From Luscinia megarhynchos (Eukaryota > Chordata > Aves > Passeriformes > Turdidae), in assembly GCA_034336665.1 (NCBI GenBank), contig CM067568.1:43752770-43816769 (forward strand): a stretch of 64,000 bases of DNA, given 5' to 3'. Every line of letters begins with the position of its first letter. The stretch's first letter is position 1. Of this stretch, positions 50,742 through 63,220 are shown in pieces. Below the pieces are notes generated by a model. It was not told where the DNA came from, searched no databases, and saw only the letters and a program-made list of their open reading frames with translations. The translations under genes and the position numbers were made by a program.

Positions 50742-53700
50742 CTAATCTGAGTCATAAGTTTCTGATCATCACCAAAATATTTTAAAAAATCATCCTGTTT
50801 CTCATTAATTAGTGTGAGTAAGCATTTCTATGTATCACAGTGGATAAATCAGTTAGAAAATAAAGAACTTCTTATGATCTAGACAACAATGTTATAACAT
50901 TTACATGGGCTTTTTTCCCTTTAAAATTCCAATATATTTCATCAGTTATTCCAGTCTACATTCTTTAATACTTGATAGTTTAATTCTTAATACCTAATAG
51001 TTCAATTAAAGTAATGAGAAAAGAACAGCCCTCAGCAGTCAGCCCTACTAAAGGACAGTTTTCACCTACAAGCCTTCTGTCTGCAAACTTGCATAGGAAA
51101 ACAGTAGATAAACAGAGAATGACATGATATAAAGAGAAATAAAAGCAGATCTTGAGTCACCCCAGCTACTAGATATAACATTACAGATGAGAATAACATC
51201 TCATACAATTTACAGGTTTCTTCCTTGACACATCTAAAATTAGTCTTGTATCACAGTATAGATGCATTATAAAACTCTGTATAGATCTAAAGAGAAAGAA
51301 TAGTTGTATAGTGTACATCTGTACAATAGCTTCCTGAAGAAGTTTTTATAGTAGTTATTCCATATATGTTGTAGGGGAGACTTTTTATTTTGAGCTAATA
51401 AATTTTATGGAAGTTTAATACTGTGTTCATAGAAACTTCATATCATTATATATTCCTATAGTTGCCCTCATCTTCCTTATCACACTCCCTCTTATTTTAG
51501 GTTAGCTCCCTTATTGCATTCTAAATTATAAGGTATGAAAAACTACAGTTTTTAAGATGTGGATCATCTCCTCTGAAGTTTTTTCCTATTGGAGCCCTAG
51601 CTTTACAACAATCTATGACGACTGCTGCCATACCAACAATAACAGCACAACTAAATGCATTGCCATGAAGAAAGCAAAGGAGTCTGCAGCTCTGCCAAAA
51701 TACATAACTCTTCATCATTTAGAGAGCTGCAATGATATTTCAAGATGGTACATGATTTTAAATAACTTGAAAAAACCATATGACCAAAGAATATGCAGCA
51801 AACAAGGCAGAAAAGAACCCACCATTCCTCCTGGGAAAGTAATCCTTTAAGAAAAAATCCAAAACAAGCAAACAACATATTTCAGTAGCCATTAAATCTT
51901 TTTTTTTCCCTCACACCACATGTCTGAAAGCTACTTCAATTGTTTCAACACAAGAATTTCCTAAGTAGGTAGAAAAAGGAAAATGCTCAGCCAGTCTGAT
52001 TAAATGCATTTAGAAGGTCCTCTAATCTTTCAGGTAAATGTTTTTATTTCCACATAGTTGTACGGGAACAGACTACAAGTTGATGGTCTGAACACACCAG
52101 GTGGGAATTGCTGCTACTCAGTGACAGCCCTCTGAGAGCTGAAGTGAGGGATTTGGAACACTGACACACAGAGCCACAGGCAGGTGACAACCTGCACTGA
52201 GATAGGGCACTTATGCCAAATAAATACTCAAGTAAACCCAGGAGATTTATTTCCATGATCAAGTACACGTTGTGATGAATTTAGGACCTTTCTAGAATAC
52301 TCTGTGAATAGAGTGTGCAGATTTGGTTGTTGGGCTATCCTGCCTGCATATGTAAGCTCACTTGGCTGCTGTAAGGAAAAGCAAGCATGAAAGATGATCA
52401 ATGGCTTGAAAGAGGAGAAGACTTTCCAAAGAACTGCAGATTTTAATTTTCCATGGTACACATGAACTATTTTTCCAAGAAAGCCAAATCCTACAGAAAC
52501 AAAGTTCTGACATTATGAACAGATCTCTGTCCCAAGTGAGCAGGTAACTGTTTGAGGTCCTGCCAGATACACCATCTTTTTCAGAGGAATGGAAACTTGT
52601 CTAGGTTAAGCATGCAAAAGGTGAACATCTGATGGAGTTTTTTTGGTGGTTTTTTTTTGGACATATTTCTCTCTGTGTTGGTTTCTTGCTGAATACTATG
52701 AACTGTACATTTTCACAGCAGTTAGGTGTGTCTACACTGGATGATAGAGAGGGAAGAGGTAGTAGACAAGGAGGCAATTGTTCCCTAAGTCCATGCCATG
52801 GTGGGGACAGATGCCCACCTACACTTGCAAATGTGACTCCCATACTCCTGCTGCTTTCCTTCCCTCCCAGTGAAAGCACATTTTAAAACCATGTTCTGTT
52901 GTAACGCACTCTAAGGAAAAGGGGAAAATGCCTGACAGCAAGAGTGATTGCCACGTTTCCTTTTTTCATATTGGGAAAGGACAAATCTTACAGATTTTGG
53001 TGTGTTATTGCTTCTTCAACAACGCTAAGATCTCTGCAGTGATCTGTGTAACTTATTTCTGTACTTTTTTGAGGGGATCAAAATCCAGAACTCATTCAAT
53101 TTTTGTTAAGGCTTTTTTTTTAGTTTAATGCCTTTTACGGGACTTAATGCACACACCATTATAAAATTGTGTCACTTTTCAATTACACTCAAAATATATA
53201 TACTCTCACAGACCAAAGGGGACAAAAGACCATCAAAGGCTGAAGGACCACAAGTGAGACCAATTAGAAATACATAAAGCTTTGGTATTTGCTGTCACTG
53301 GTGATCAAAAATTTCACAGACAGGACATGTCTATGATGCTGTGACTGCTGACTGAGAGGGAAGAAATGGAAATCTCTACACTCCCTCAGTGTTGCCTAGA
53401 AACAAGGGGAATATTTCTAAAAATGCTTACTTACATGCTTACTTTTAATTATCTACATGGTGGAAAAAAGCACAGGAACAACAAAGAAGAGACTACGAGA
53501 AATCTGTCATATGGGTTTGTACAGAACAGCCTAACACTGTATATTGAGTACTACAAACTGAGTATTTGGGAACTTGACATTTAGAATTCAGAAAAAGAAA
53601 CAACAAAAAAGTCTTTAAAAAGTATAGAAAGTTAACTATGAGCAGCATGTTTTTGTGTTTTTTTGGAAAAAGCAAACAGACAAGTGTTTTCTGTGACATG

Positions 53701-53970
53701 ATCTCTCCAGTAGAGAGCATTATGGCCAACCATGTAAAGGTGTACAGTTATTGTGTACACTTATTATCTTGTACACTTATTTTCATTCTCTCCAGTATCT
53801 TCAGGCATCTGAAATGGAAACTGTTTAAAGACGATCTCTACCTTTAAAATCCCCAGATTTAATGATCTGAATCGTATCAAAGTATAAACTGGGGACCCTG
53901 AAACACAAGAACAATGGTAACTAATTTCAAGAAGCCCTTTCTCCAAATCTTCACACACAATCTGCTTCAG

Positions 53971-54058
53971 AGAAAAAACAAAAAAAAACCAAATAAACCA
54001 AAAATAAAACAAAAACCAAGCAAAAACCAAACACATGAACAAAACCAAACAAAACCCA
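53971..54058 (+). repeat. A/C-rich simple-sequence tract (AAAAC/AAACC type)
   Basis: Nearly 90 bp with almost no G or T on the plus strand, made of degenerate AAAACC and AAAAAC units. It creates the spurious Phe/Trp-rich open frames on the minus strand. Confidence 0.9.
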
Positions 54059-55362
54059 TACTCAAACTCTTGGATTGTGGTTTTTGAGTTTTATAATTTT
54101 TCCTGGCAGGTATTTTCCAAAACATTGACCTCAAATCCAAGAGCCATAAAGGAAAATTACAAAATGCTATCAAATTATTTTGATTTGACAAGAAGGTAAG
54201 GTTTTTGTGACCTCATGGTTGACACTAGTTCAAATGCCACAGCAACTGATGCTTTTATATAAAAAGCAGTCAGAAAGACAGAGGACAACCAGAAGATGGA
54301 GGACCGATGCCTTTCCAAGGCATATATTCCCTCCCCTGAACTCTCCCAGACAAATTTGATCCAAATGCATTTAAGGATGATTTTACAGAAAACAGAATTA
54401 GACTGCCAAAATGATCACTATAACATGAAACAGAGAAACTAAGGCTACATCGAAGGAGTACTTCGTATGGTTAATTAGTATATCTAAATATAAAAGGGGC
54501 ATCACAACATTCAGTAGTCAGAAAGTTTTTTGAAGTATTTGGAAGAGTCTACAGAAAGTACTGGGGTAGATAAGCTACTGGTTTCATCCAGCGTGTATAT
54601 TTGTGTGACCAAGTGAAAGCTTTGCCTGAGGCAGAAAAAAGGAAGAAATGTTGTTTCCAAGTAACACCCCCTTGATTTTGCTATGATTCTGAACTAAATT
54701 CAAATTAATTTTTTTAGACGTGGAAGTGTAGCAAATCACATAAACCACTGTATGTAGCTTTTAATTAATACTTATTTCTAGATAGCGAAGGGGAATGTGT
54801 CTCCATCTGGGATAACGATGTGTCAGGCTATGGAGGGCACTGCAGTACCCATAGCTGGTCAGTGAGAAAAATCTTCAGACAAAAAGTACAAAAAGCCTCT
54901 GAGATTTCACATTAGGGAAAATAGCAACCTGTCAGACAAACTGTAAATACTCTATTGCTTCTTCAGAAAGTTCAAATCCAGCACATCGGCATGCACACAT
55001 TAATCAGTGATGGGATCAAAGGCTGCTTTTCAAAAGGTTATTTTGTGGTTCGTTAAGGCGCTGTTGGTTTTCAAAGACATTGAGATTTATTCCTTCAGTG
55101 TAACGCACTGGGAACGCTCGAGGCTCTCGTTTTGTCACTCGTTCCCTGAAATATCAGCAATTTGCCGTGAATTTCTCCTTCAGCCCCCTGTCAAATTACG
55201 AGGAAAAGGCTTAGGTAAGGAGGGCCCGTCCGTGACGGGCACAAACGCTCCCGGGGCAGGGACGCCGCGCTGAGGGGCGCGGGCCCCGCGGCCCCTCCCC
55301 GCCCCGCCGCGGCCCGGGCCGGGCAGCGGGCGGGCCCCGCCCGGCAGCCCCGCGCCGCCCCC

Positions 55363-55376
55363 GCCGCCATGGCAAC
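55363..55376 (+). promoter_or_regulatory. Putative RFX X-box
   Basis: The 14-mer GCCGCCATGGCAAC fits the two-half-site X-box pattern GTNRCC-N2-RGYAAC with one mismatch (C for T at position 2). RFX factors use such sites close to the start of ciliary genes, and SPATA7 is a ciliary gene. It lies 67 bp upstream of the SPATA7 ATG. The match also coincides with a Kozak-type GCCGCCATGG, so chance in GC-rich DNA is possible. Confidence 0.5.
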
Positions 55377-55452
55377 GCCGCCCGCCCGCCCGCGGCGCGG
55401 GACGAACCGCCGCAGCCGCCCAGCCCGGCCCCGGCCGGGAGCATGGGGCTGA
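55369..55452 (+). other. Upstream ORF overlapping the SPATA7 start
   Basis: An ATG in ideal Kozak context (GCCGCCATGG) opens a 27-codon Arg/Pro-rich frame that ends at a TGA (55450-55452) just past the SPATA7 ATG at 55443, in a different frame. If the transcript starts upstream of 55369, translation of this uORF would compete with SPATA7. If it starts downstream, the uORF does not exist in the mRNA. Confidence 0.5.
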
Positions 55453-55482
55453 AGAGCAAGACCGGCGGCAGGCGGAGCCAAG
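55443..55482 (+). CDS. SPATA7: SPATA7 coding exon 1 (13 residues)
   Basis: Reads MGLKSKTGGRRSQ plus the first base of the next codon, ending at a CAAG|GTGCGG donor. The basic N-terminus corresponds in length and charge to the human start MDGSRRVRATS, though the residues differ. The phase-1 end joins to exon 2 to give a Val codon and keeps the frame through exon 3. The ATG has A at -3 and G at +4, a strong context. SPATA7 is a scaffold of the photoreceptor connecting cilium that works with RPGRIP1 and RPGR; loss causes Leber congenital amaurosis 3 and retinitis pigmentosa in humans. Exon 1 is the least certain of the three because only position, splice site and phase support it. Confidence 0.75.
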
Positions 55483-57949
55483 GTGCGGGGGGCTCGGTGG
55501 CGGCTGCGGGAGGAGCGGGGAGCTCTGGCCGCGGCAGGGCGGGGGCTGCAGCCCGAGGGACGCGTTTCCTTCCGGCCTCCCCCGTCCCTGCCGGCCGTGG
55601 GGGTGCGGGGCGCGGCCCGTCTCGCCCGGGGCTGGGGGCAGGCGGCGCCTCCGCCTTCCCCGCTGCGTGTGTGGGCGGGCACGGAGCCGGCAGCAGCCGC
55701 GGGCAGGGGCCGCCCGAGCCGCCGTGGCTGCTGCGGCGGGGCTCGGGGTCGCCCCTCGCTCCTGGCCACGCGGCCGCCACGAGCGGTGCCGGCCCGGCCG
55801 TTCGCCGTGGGGAGCGGGCGGTGGCCCGGCGGTGGAAAGAGCCGGGTGCCGCGGCTCTGGAAAGGGGCACGTACAGCCCGTGACGGGCTGAGACCCTCCG
55901 AGAGTCGGGGCCTGAACTGTGCGTGCTCAGCCGTCATCCCGCCCTGCCCCTCACGGCCCCGGCACCGAGCGCCGCTGTGGGCAGCGCCTCAGGCCGCGGC
56001 ATCGGCCGCGACCGCGAGCCCCGTGTCTGTGCCCGCTGCTTTGCTTAGTCTACTTTCGTCTTCTGGAGCTGTCTTCTCCAAAAGTGATATTCATTAATTA
56101 TTATAATGGATTGTACCCTGACGTGTACAACGTCCCACGGCGCTTGCCTGTAGATCCACGGCTTTTGGGTTGGTGGGATTTTAATGCAAGTGTAGTTGAA
56201 AAATAAAAGACTCAAAAGTTTTCAAGGTCTTATAAAGTGATTCCTTACCCACATTTAACCATCCGTGGGCTGGTCTGGTGCCCTGTTCCTATGAATAGTC
56301 CTAGGGGCACTTGCCATTCGTGTTAAAAAAAAGGCACAACCATGCAAAAATGCTTGCATGAGCCTACTGTGGCTCTTGGAAAATAGCTAATATATGCTTA
56401 GATATGAGCTGGATTACATGCATAATGTAAGACAATGGTAGGAATTATTCAGTGGTGCACTGTGATGTCGAGATCATACATCGCTGCATAAAATCAGAGC
56501 CTTTTGAGATAATGTTAGGCTGTTGTGTTGTGTCTCAGTGTCAGTTCCAATCTTTGGAGACAGTGACAGATGCCACTTCAGAAGATGTCTGATATCAAAG
56601 TACAGTTTGAATGTAAATTCTAATACTATATGGAAATATGAAATTCAGAGCAAAAACTAGTATCTTGTCCACCCAACTTTTATTCTGTCTTATGTGATGT
56701 GGAGGCTCTTCTATGGCAAATACATCCTTGTCCTAACTATTCTTACATTTGTCAAAATACTTTTATAGACAATCAGAAAGCAAGCCGATTGTCTGTTGAC
56801 CATAAAAAGGGAATAATAAGTAGGATACAGGATCTAAATTTTATTCAGATTACAGCAAGCTTTGCTTGAATGACTTCTGTTTAACAAAGAAAAGTTCAAA
56901 AGTAGGGAAGAATTACTGGGTGTCTGTTAAATTGGGAAGGCATTGCTTGTCTCCATAGGAGGTTACAATGGGAGCAGAAATGTGTGACTGAACAGTCCAG
57001 TGTGTGGGTTCTCAGGCACGCAGGAAGGATCCTTACAGAGAGCAAGGATTAGCACAGGCAGAGGGACTAATACACTGAGCTGAGCTGGAAATCTGTGTGC
57101 CTGAGCAAACTTGGCAGAACAGCCACTGGGTTGCTTGCAGTTCATGAAAGCGGGAGAACACATGGTATTTGTGGTTTCTCAAAAGAGTTGTATCTAAAAC
57201 ATTAATACAGAAAATGTGGGATACACTATTCCATGTCCTGATCCTATGCCGTGCAAAGTTTCTTGTTCAGACTTAGCCTCATCATTTTAAAGAAAGAACC
57301 AAAATTTTACACTTGCTTGTATCAGGCCTTGTTTTGCCTAGTGAGAGTACTGACAAAATTTATTTTTTTTTTTTTATATTGGAGTATATAGGATTTGCGT
57401 GTAGGTCTTGTCAAAGTTCAAATAGGGCTGAGTTTTTTTTACCCTCCTAGAAATATCAAAGAATTAATCTGCTATTTTTTTCCCTAATTCCAAATATAAA
57501 CCTTGAAGCTATTTTCTGTAGTAATTTCAGGAGTCAGTTAATATACTCACAGATTTATAGTATGACCTCAAATAATCTGAATACTGTAATTTTAAACCAG
57601 CTTTGTTGTTTAAATCCAGTCTTATGCATTGGGATGTTTAATTCCCACAGCCAGTGGGAACACATACCTGAACAGCAATCCCTAACAGCATCATGCACCT
57701 ACTGTTAATCAGTGACACACATTTGTGCCACTTTTATCTTACAGCAGTGGGGAACTCATTACTGCTGCATGGAGGCTGCTGTTAGATTTGGGCAATTTGC
57801 TTCCAGGCTTCCAGGATTTTAAAACAAAATTTAAATCCTTCACATGTTCATAGACAATATCATCTTACTTAGATTTTTCCTGTTTTGTAGGAAGTCCTTG
57901 CACTAATCTGACTAGAACTGAAAGGCTGTTAACACAGAGACTTGTGGAC

Positions 57950-57967
57950 TTATTATTATTATTATTG
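57950..57967 (+). repeat. (TTA)n microsatellite
   Basis: About six TTA units in SPATA7 intron 1. Confidence 0.85.
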
Positions 57968-60900
57968 TTCCTTCATTTGCCACTTGAACAAACAGTTTAT
58001 TAAACTTACTGAACTATTAGTTTGGTAGCACCAGTTTACCAGCTGAAGTTTTCTTTGACCAACAAGAAAGATGAAAAATAATCTAGTTATGTCTTCCAAG
58101 AAGGAAGGATGTTTAAAAGTTTTATTTGAATCACAGTAATTTTAATTGAAATTGGGAAATGTTAATTGCTGTTCTTAATTTTTTACCAAATTAAAACCTT
58201 TACTCAGTAAATCTCTTAAAACCTATCCTTAATTTAACCATTACTCAAATAGTCTATTAAGTGAGTTTTAATCACTTAATGCTCTTAAAATCCTGACTCC
58301 ATTCAGCAAATGACTTAAAGTTTTATAATGACTTAAATGCCTGATTGGTCCCATTTTATCGAAGATTTCTTGCATGCTTCAAGTGAAATACCTGTTAAAA
58401 TGAACAGTGTTCAGACCATTAATCCTAGTAGCTTCTTTGCTCCTGATTATAACCTGCAGCTTTCTCTGGGGCACAGTGGATCAAGGTTTCTCTGCTCTCC
58501 TTTCTGGGTGATGCTGGCTGTGCATTAGAGTTTTGGTGATGTATTTCCAGGTAGAAATAGGTGCTCATGGATGGAGGGGGCATCCTTGTAGGTGCAGATT
58601 ATACTAGCAAAACAGATTTTTTTCCATATATGGAGAAGAATCTCTATATAGTGTGTCCATACATTTAGATATACTTTTCAAGAGTTATTTTATCAGATAT
58701 GGCTCAGGGCTACTGTACTATTTCATTAGATTCGTTAAATTTTTCAGAGGATGGTTTGTCTCTTGAAACTGAAATACAATTTTGCTTGCATGGTTTTAAT
58801 TTATACAGAATACTGTAAGATTATTAATTCTAAAGGTGTGAGAGACCTAACTCTTAGGCATTGGGAAATGTGTAACGAACAGCTTTTATGTAATCCAGCA
58901 TAGTAAGTACATAAATAGCACCCATCTAATTAATGGCTTAGGAGGTTATGTGTAGTGCATGTCAGGGGGTGTATCATTTCCATCATATTTTGCCTCTGAC
59001 ACAAATGATCCCATGCAAAATTCAGATGGAACATTCAGGACTTCATTTCAAAATTGAAGTAGTGTGATTTCTTGGATCTCTATTCATTGAGTTTTGCTTT
59101 AGGAAATTTAGATAATAATGACTGTTCTTTCTGCTGGTGAATTCTGCCATTTATTAATAATCTTAAGTGTGATTCTTTTAAAGATGGCTTCACATGTGAG
59201 ACTATACTCCCAGGATTTATAAGAGTTTTGTTATCAGTGAAACCAGAAAGGAGTCCAAGAGGCTTCTGTTTTCGCTTGCAAGAACAAGAAAGAAAATAGA
59301 GGTGTGATTATGATGTGCTTGTTTTGCCACACGGTAATTTTCAAATAAAAGGGTACTATCTGCATTCAGTAAGTGGCTAAATCTAAAGCCATGTTTGAAG
59401 GTCTCTTGTGATTGCATAGGTGCTGCAAAAAAGAAAAGTAGTGGAGACTTGCCAGGTTCTTCACCTAAAGAAGGAGTCTGGGAGAGTCCCTGCTCTCTGC
59501 TGGCCTTTTGTCTATTCAGTTCTGCATCTATTTGCCAGCTTCTCCCATCTGTGAGTAAGAGCTAGGAGCATCAGTGTTACCCAGTAGCTGGTAGGAGAAA
59601 ACCCAACAAATTAATACAGACTTTTTAGAGAAACTCATGCTGTTCTGTCTTTATTCCCAGATATGTAAGTAGAGGGTAGCCAAGGATAAGTTTAAACTAC
59701 ATGACCAATTGTAGTTCCTGTAGCCCCTCGTCAGCCACAGCTGGGCAAGTGAGAGATGTTTGAGGGGAGGAATGACCACAGGTAAGGAAGAGGAAGCAAA
59801 TTAGGGGCATTGAAAGGAGTTTAGGGGGGATGGTACAAAGATACAAGCTGCATAAATAGGAGAGCTGGCCTCATTAGTAGTACTACTAACAGAATATGGG
59901 GATTTTTTAAGTATATCATGCTAATGTGAAGAGAAAATAGTTAAAAATAGAAAAAATTAGTTTCTTATTTAAATAAAATTTAAATCCAATGTGGATTTTT
60001 GTAACTAGGTTCGTCTTTTAATGTACTCTGAGCTATCAGTCTTTACTCTGTGTATTTCTGTGTTGTATTCATATGTACGACAATTTCTGTAGCATAAAGA
60101 ATTAATGGATACTCTGGTTTGATAATTCTCCTAGTTCCAAAAGGAGAGGAACATGGATTCCAGGTCATAATTTAATTCCTTTAAGTATGACCTTGTCAGA
60201 CAGATAAGGTGCTTAAAGGAATTTCCATCACTGCTTGAAGTCATTTGGGTTTTCACAGGGATTGTTTAAACCAGGTTTCTTCTTTCCTCAGCATGTGTAC
60301 AGCATTAGTGCTGTAGTGTACTGTTAGTTGTATAGAGTTTAGAAGAGTTAATTCACAGCAGGAAGCCCCCTGAGAAGATCATAAAACTGGTTGGTAGAAT
60401 TAAGAATGGTAGTGATAAACATCCTCAGCTTGTATGAAATTCACAGCACAAACCTTCTGCATGTTGTTGCCTGAATTACCTGTTTATACAAAGATGTCTC
60501 TTTATTTCTAGTTTAGAGCATTGAGATATTAGGGAAGAAAAAGAGTTGGTAGTGGAAGAAGCAAGAATATTAAACCTTTATACACTGTAGTGGTTAGAGT
60601 GTTTGCAAAGCACGTGTCAGCTTGGGTCCTTATCAGTCTCAGAGGGATCAAATGCCCAAATCTCATGCAAATGATGCAGTTCTAGTCTGTTAGAGATGGA
60701 GATGCTATCTGCATTGCCAGCTGAGAGGAGGCCACTATGGAGCTAGGAATGCAGGAGTCCTGGAGCCGCCAAAAACAAAGCCACTGCACAAAAGGGTCAA
60801 TATTGACAGTGATAAGCATATTCTGGAGCAGCTGGGGAGAGCTGCAGGTCTGGGAGCTGCCCTTTGGAAATTAGAGTGTTCACAGGTCCCTACACAGTTA

Positions 60901-62083
60901 AGGTTTCATGTCTTGTAGTGCTAGATTTAGATGTCTATATCCAATATCCTACCTAAGGTATCTGTATTTTTATGGATTATCTTTTAAGTAGCAAGTCTTG
61001 ATGGGTAAGGGTAGCATGATAGATGGATTTATTTAATTTTTATTTGCTATGACTGAAGTACATGCTTATTATAAAAATAGTAAGTCTAATACTTGTGTTT
61101 AAAATCTTTTCTGGGATAACATGGTAATGAAAGACTGGGCTTCTTTCCAGTGCATATTACAAATCTGAAATGGCTTTGTAGAAAAATCATTTCCATAAAT
61201 TCTGCATATCTACGAACAACCAGGAAACAAAGTAAACCACCAATTTTTATAATTTTTATTACTGTAAAATAAGAAATCAAGATAGGATACATTTTAAATT
61301 AAACTTAAAACCTAAGTTAAACAAAATGTTTTTCAGTTCTCTTCGGAATAATGTAGTTACTACTTTACGTTAGATACCAGCTGGAAAAAATTTTAGATAA
61401 ACGTTTTTTGTTTTTGTCTTTTGTTGCTTAATGTCATAGAAGAAACTAAAAGATCAAATCAATTTTTAGAAGTATTTAATTTGTTTGCTCTCTGTACTTT
61501 AGGAGAACATTCAGTTTGAAAATCATTATTTTATATTCAGTGTGGACACTGAAACGTATTTTCATAGATATCCTCACATTGTTTGGTTTATATTTGATTA
61601 ACTGTGAATTACTGGGAATCCCTCCTTTGCATGTAAAATTCTGTACACATATCTAAGCCTTCAGTTTGTTTCTGCTGTTGTTCAAGTAGCTGTGGAAACA
61701 CAGCCCTGAATCCAAATAAATACCCATTCAAGTTTAAAGACAGCCTGAAATTATAATTGTGAAACTTTTGACCAATTGCACTTTCTACCTTCATTTAGGT
61801 AGAAGAAATCCTGCACATATCAAATTCTCCAGTTTCTTCTCTGACATTACCAACATACTTCATAAGAGTGATTTCTGTGCCGTCTGTATTTCCATAGTCA
61901 AAATAGAGGGTACAGAAATATTTTTTATTTCTCCCGACTGACGGTTTTTGGCAGCTTTTCTTGCCAATGAATACTGATGCTGAGTTCTTCTTTTTCTCCT
62001 TTCTCCTTCCCTGCAAGCCGGATACAAATTAATTGTAAAGGACAAAACCAGCAGGCAGTGGTTTTCCCATTAGAATTTCCACT

Positions 62084-62097
62084 GTGCCATCTGCTGG
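62084..62097 (-). promoter_or_regulatory. Putative CTCF-binding site
   Basis: On the minus strand the 14-mer CCAGCAGATGGCAC satisfies every position of the CTCF core consensus CCASYAGRKGGCRS. It lies in SPATA7 intron 1. The orientation would place the motif pointing toward KCNK10. Motif only; occupancy is unknown. Confidence 0.55.
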
Positions 62098-62372
62098 TGA
62101 CGCAAAGCAAATGAACATTTTAAAGTCCGGTCTGCCTGCAGTGCTGAGCAGGTGCGTCTCCAGCTGAAGACAGTTAAGGCAACAGGTTTTTGAGTGTCCC
62201 TGGTGGTGTTTATCGTGGGACAAAGTCATTTAGCTTACTTGAAGAGAATCAGTTGTACAATGTCTATTTTTTTAAGTGATCATTCTTGCCCTTCTAGGAT
62301 TGTATCATATAAAGATGAGTTAGAGGTGGTACTGTAAGCATTTACCTAACAATAGCACAGGAGCTTCCCTCT

Positions 62373-62454
62373 GGAATTACAGCCTAGCTCTGAAGCACAG
62401 AAAACAATGAAAGAGGGAATTATAGCCTGGCTCTGAAGCACAGAAAGCAGTGGA
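62373..62454 (+). repeat. 43-bp tandem duplication
   Basis: Two adjacent copies, starting at 62373 and 62416, share GGAATTACAGCCTAGCTCTG (second copy with two changes) followed by AAGCACAGAAA. Period 43 bp. It is a local duplication in SPATA7 intron 1 with a few differences, so not brand new. Confidence 0.85.
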
Positions 62455-63160
62455 ATATTTAGGTTATTTGAACAATTGTGAATGAAGCACTTCTGATTCT
62501 CAGTTGTCTGCTGTAATCCAGATTGCAGGTATATATGCATGCAGGTTTTTATCATTAGAGAAAATTCTGTCAACTGAAATTTATAATCTGAACATTCAAA
62601 TCATCCCAAAGATTTGTGTTCTTCCAACACCTGCATATTGTAAATTCTAGAAGTCATGAGTTTCAGGCTGGATCCAGCTAGACTGTGAATTACCACTTGT
62701 ATGTAATAATGTATGATAGAGAAATACAATATTTCACCAGGAAAGAAAGGCTTAATTGGCAAATATTTGCAGTCATTGTGGAAACATTCTGAATCTAATA
62801 AATCTAATAAATTCTTGCTGTATTTGAAACAAATTGGAGGTGAGCATGGAAACAGAATTGTGGCCGTATCTCTGTTCAGTTTAATGACCCGTGTAAAGTT
62901 CGGACTAAAATGTTCTCATGGTTTGTTCTGCTCTTTAGCTCCCTGAACCATTGAGAGCACTATCATGGTATCTTGGTGTTCAGGTTAAGTTATTTAACTA
63001 CCCTTGTAGTTCAGTGATTGTAAAATGATTGAATAAGATTTTGAAAAAGATCCATTAGAACCATTCATGCATTCTCTGGAGAAAGACTTTATCTTGTCTG
63101 TAAAAATACGTGTGGGGATTTTTCTCTAACTTGTGGTTTTTGTTCGATGTTTTTTTAAAG

Positions 63161-63220
63161 TCACTCCCAGATGTGGTCCAGGATGTCCATTTAAAGGACA
63201 CTGCAGAAATAGGAGTCATG
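63161..63220 (+). CDS. SPATA7: SPATA7 coding exon 2
   Basis: A 60-bp exon between a TTTTTTTAAAG acceptor and a CATG|GTAAGT donor. With the base carried from exon 1 it encodes VTPRCGPGCPFKGHCRNRSH (residues 14-33), and its last base starts the Ala34 codon. It aligns with the human SPATA7 segment SVLPRYGPPCLFKGHLSTKS: PR-x-GP-x-C-x-FKGH is kept. The bird version has two extra cysteines (in PRCG and GHCR). It is too short for an ORF scan and was found by homology and splice signals. Confidence 0.9.

Larger units (their letters stand above)
43111..55190. other. Intergenic, between the orphan island and SPATA7
   Basis: About 12 kb of AT-rich DNA with no supported gene. It holds A/C-rich low-complexity patches at 44721-44766 and 53971-54058 and a TA dinucleotide run near 50.73 kb. 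I saw no clear CR1 or LTR copy here. All open frames in it are short and featureless. Confidence 0.55.
55200..56020 (+). promoter_or_regulatory. SPATA7: SPATA7 CpG-island promoter
   Basis: A dense CpG island that begins about 240 bp before the SPATA7 ATG and runs through exon 1 into intron 1. It has several GC boxes (GGGCGGGGCC-type on either strand between 55290 and 55350) and no TATA box, as usual for a broadly expressed ciliary gene. It includes an X-box-like RFX site. The long open frames on both strands here (up to 248 codons on the minus strand) are Arg/Pro/Ala-rich artefacts of GC content. The exact transcription start cannot be read from the sequence. Confidence 0.85.
55483..63160 (+). 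other. SPATA7: SPATA7 intron 1
   Basis: A 7.7-kb phase-1 intron (donor GTGCGG, acceptor TTTTTTTAAAG). After the CpG island it is AT-rich. It contains a TTA microsatellite, T-runs, a 43-bp tandem duplication and a full match to the CTCF core motif, described separately. I see no other gene or clear transposon in it. Confidence 0.8.

Noticed and set aside
55191..55937. 248-codon and 219-codon minus-strand frames and 204-codon plus-strand frame over the SPATA7 promoter
   Set aside because: They are Arg/Ala/Pro/Gly-rich readings of a CpG island, overlap each other on both strands, and have no domain. Stop codons are rare in such GC-rich DNA.
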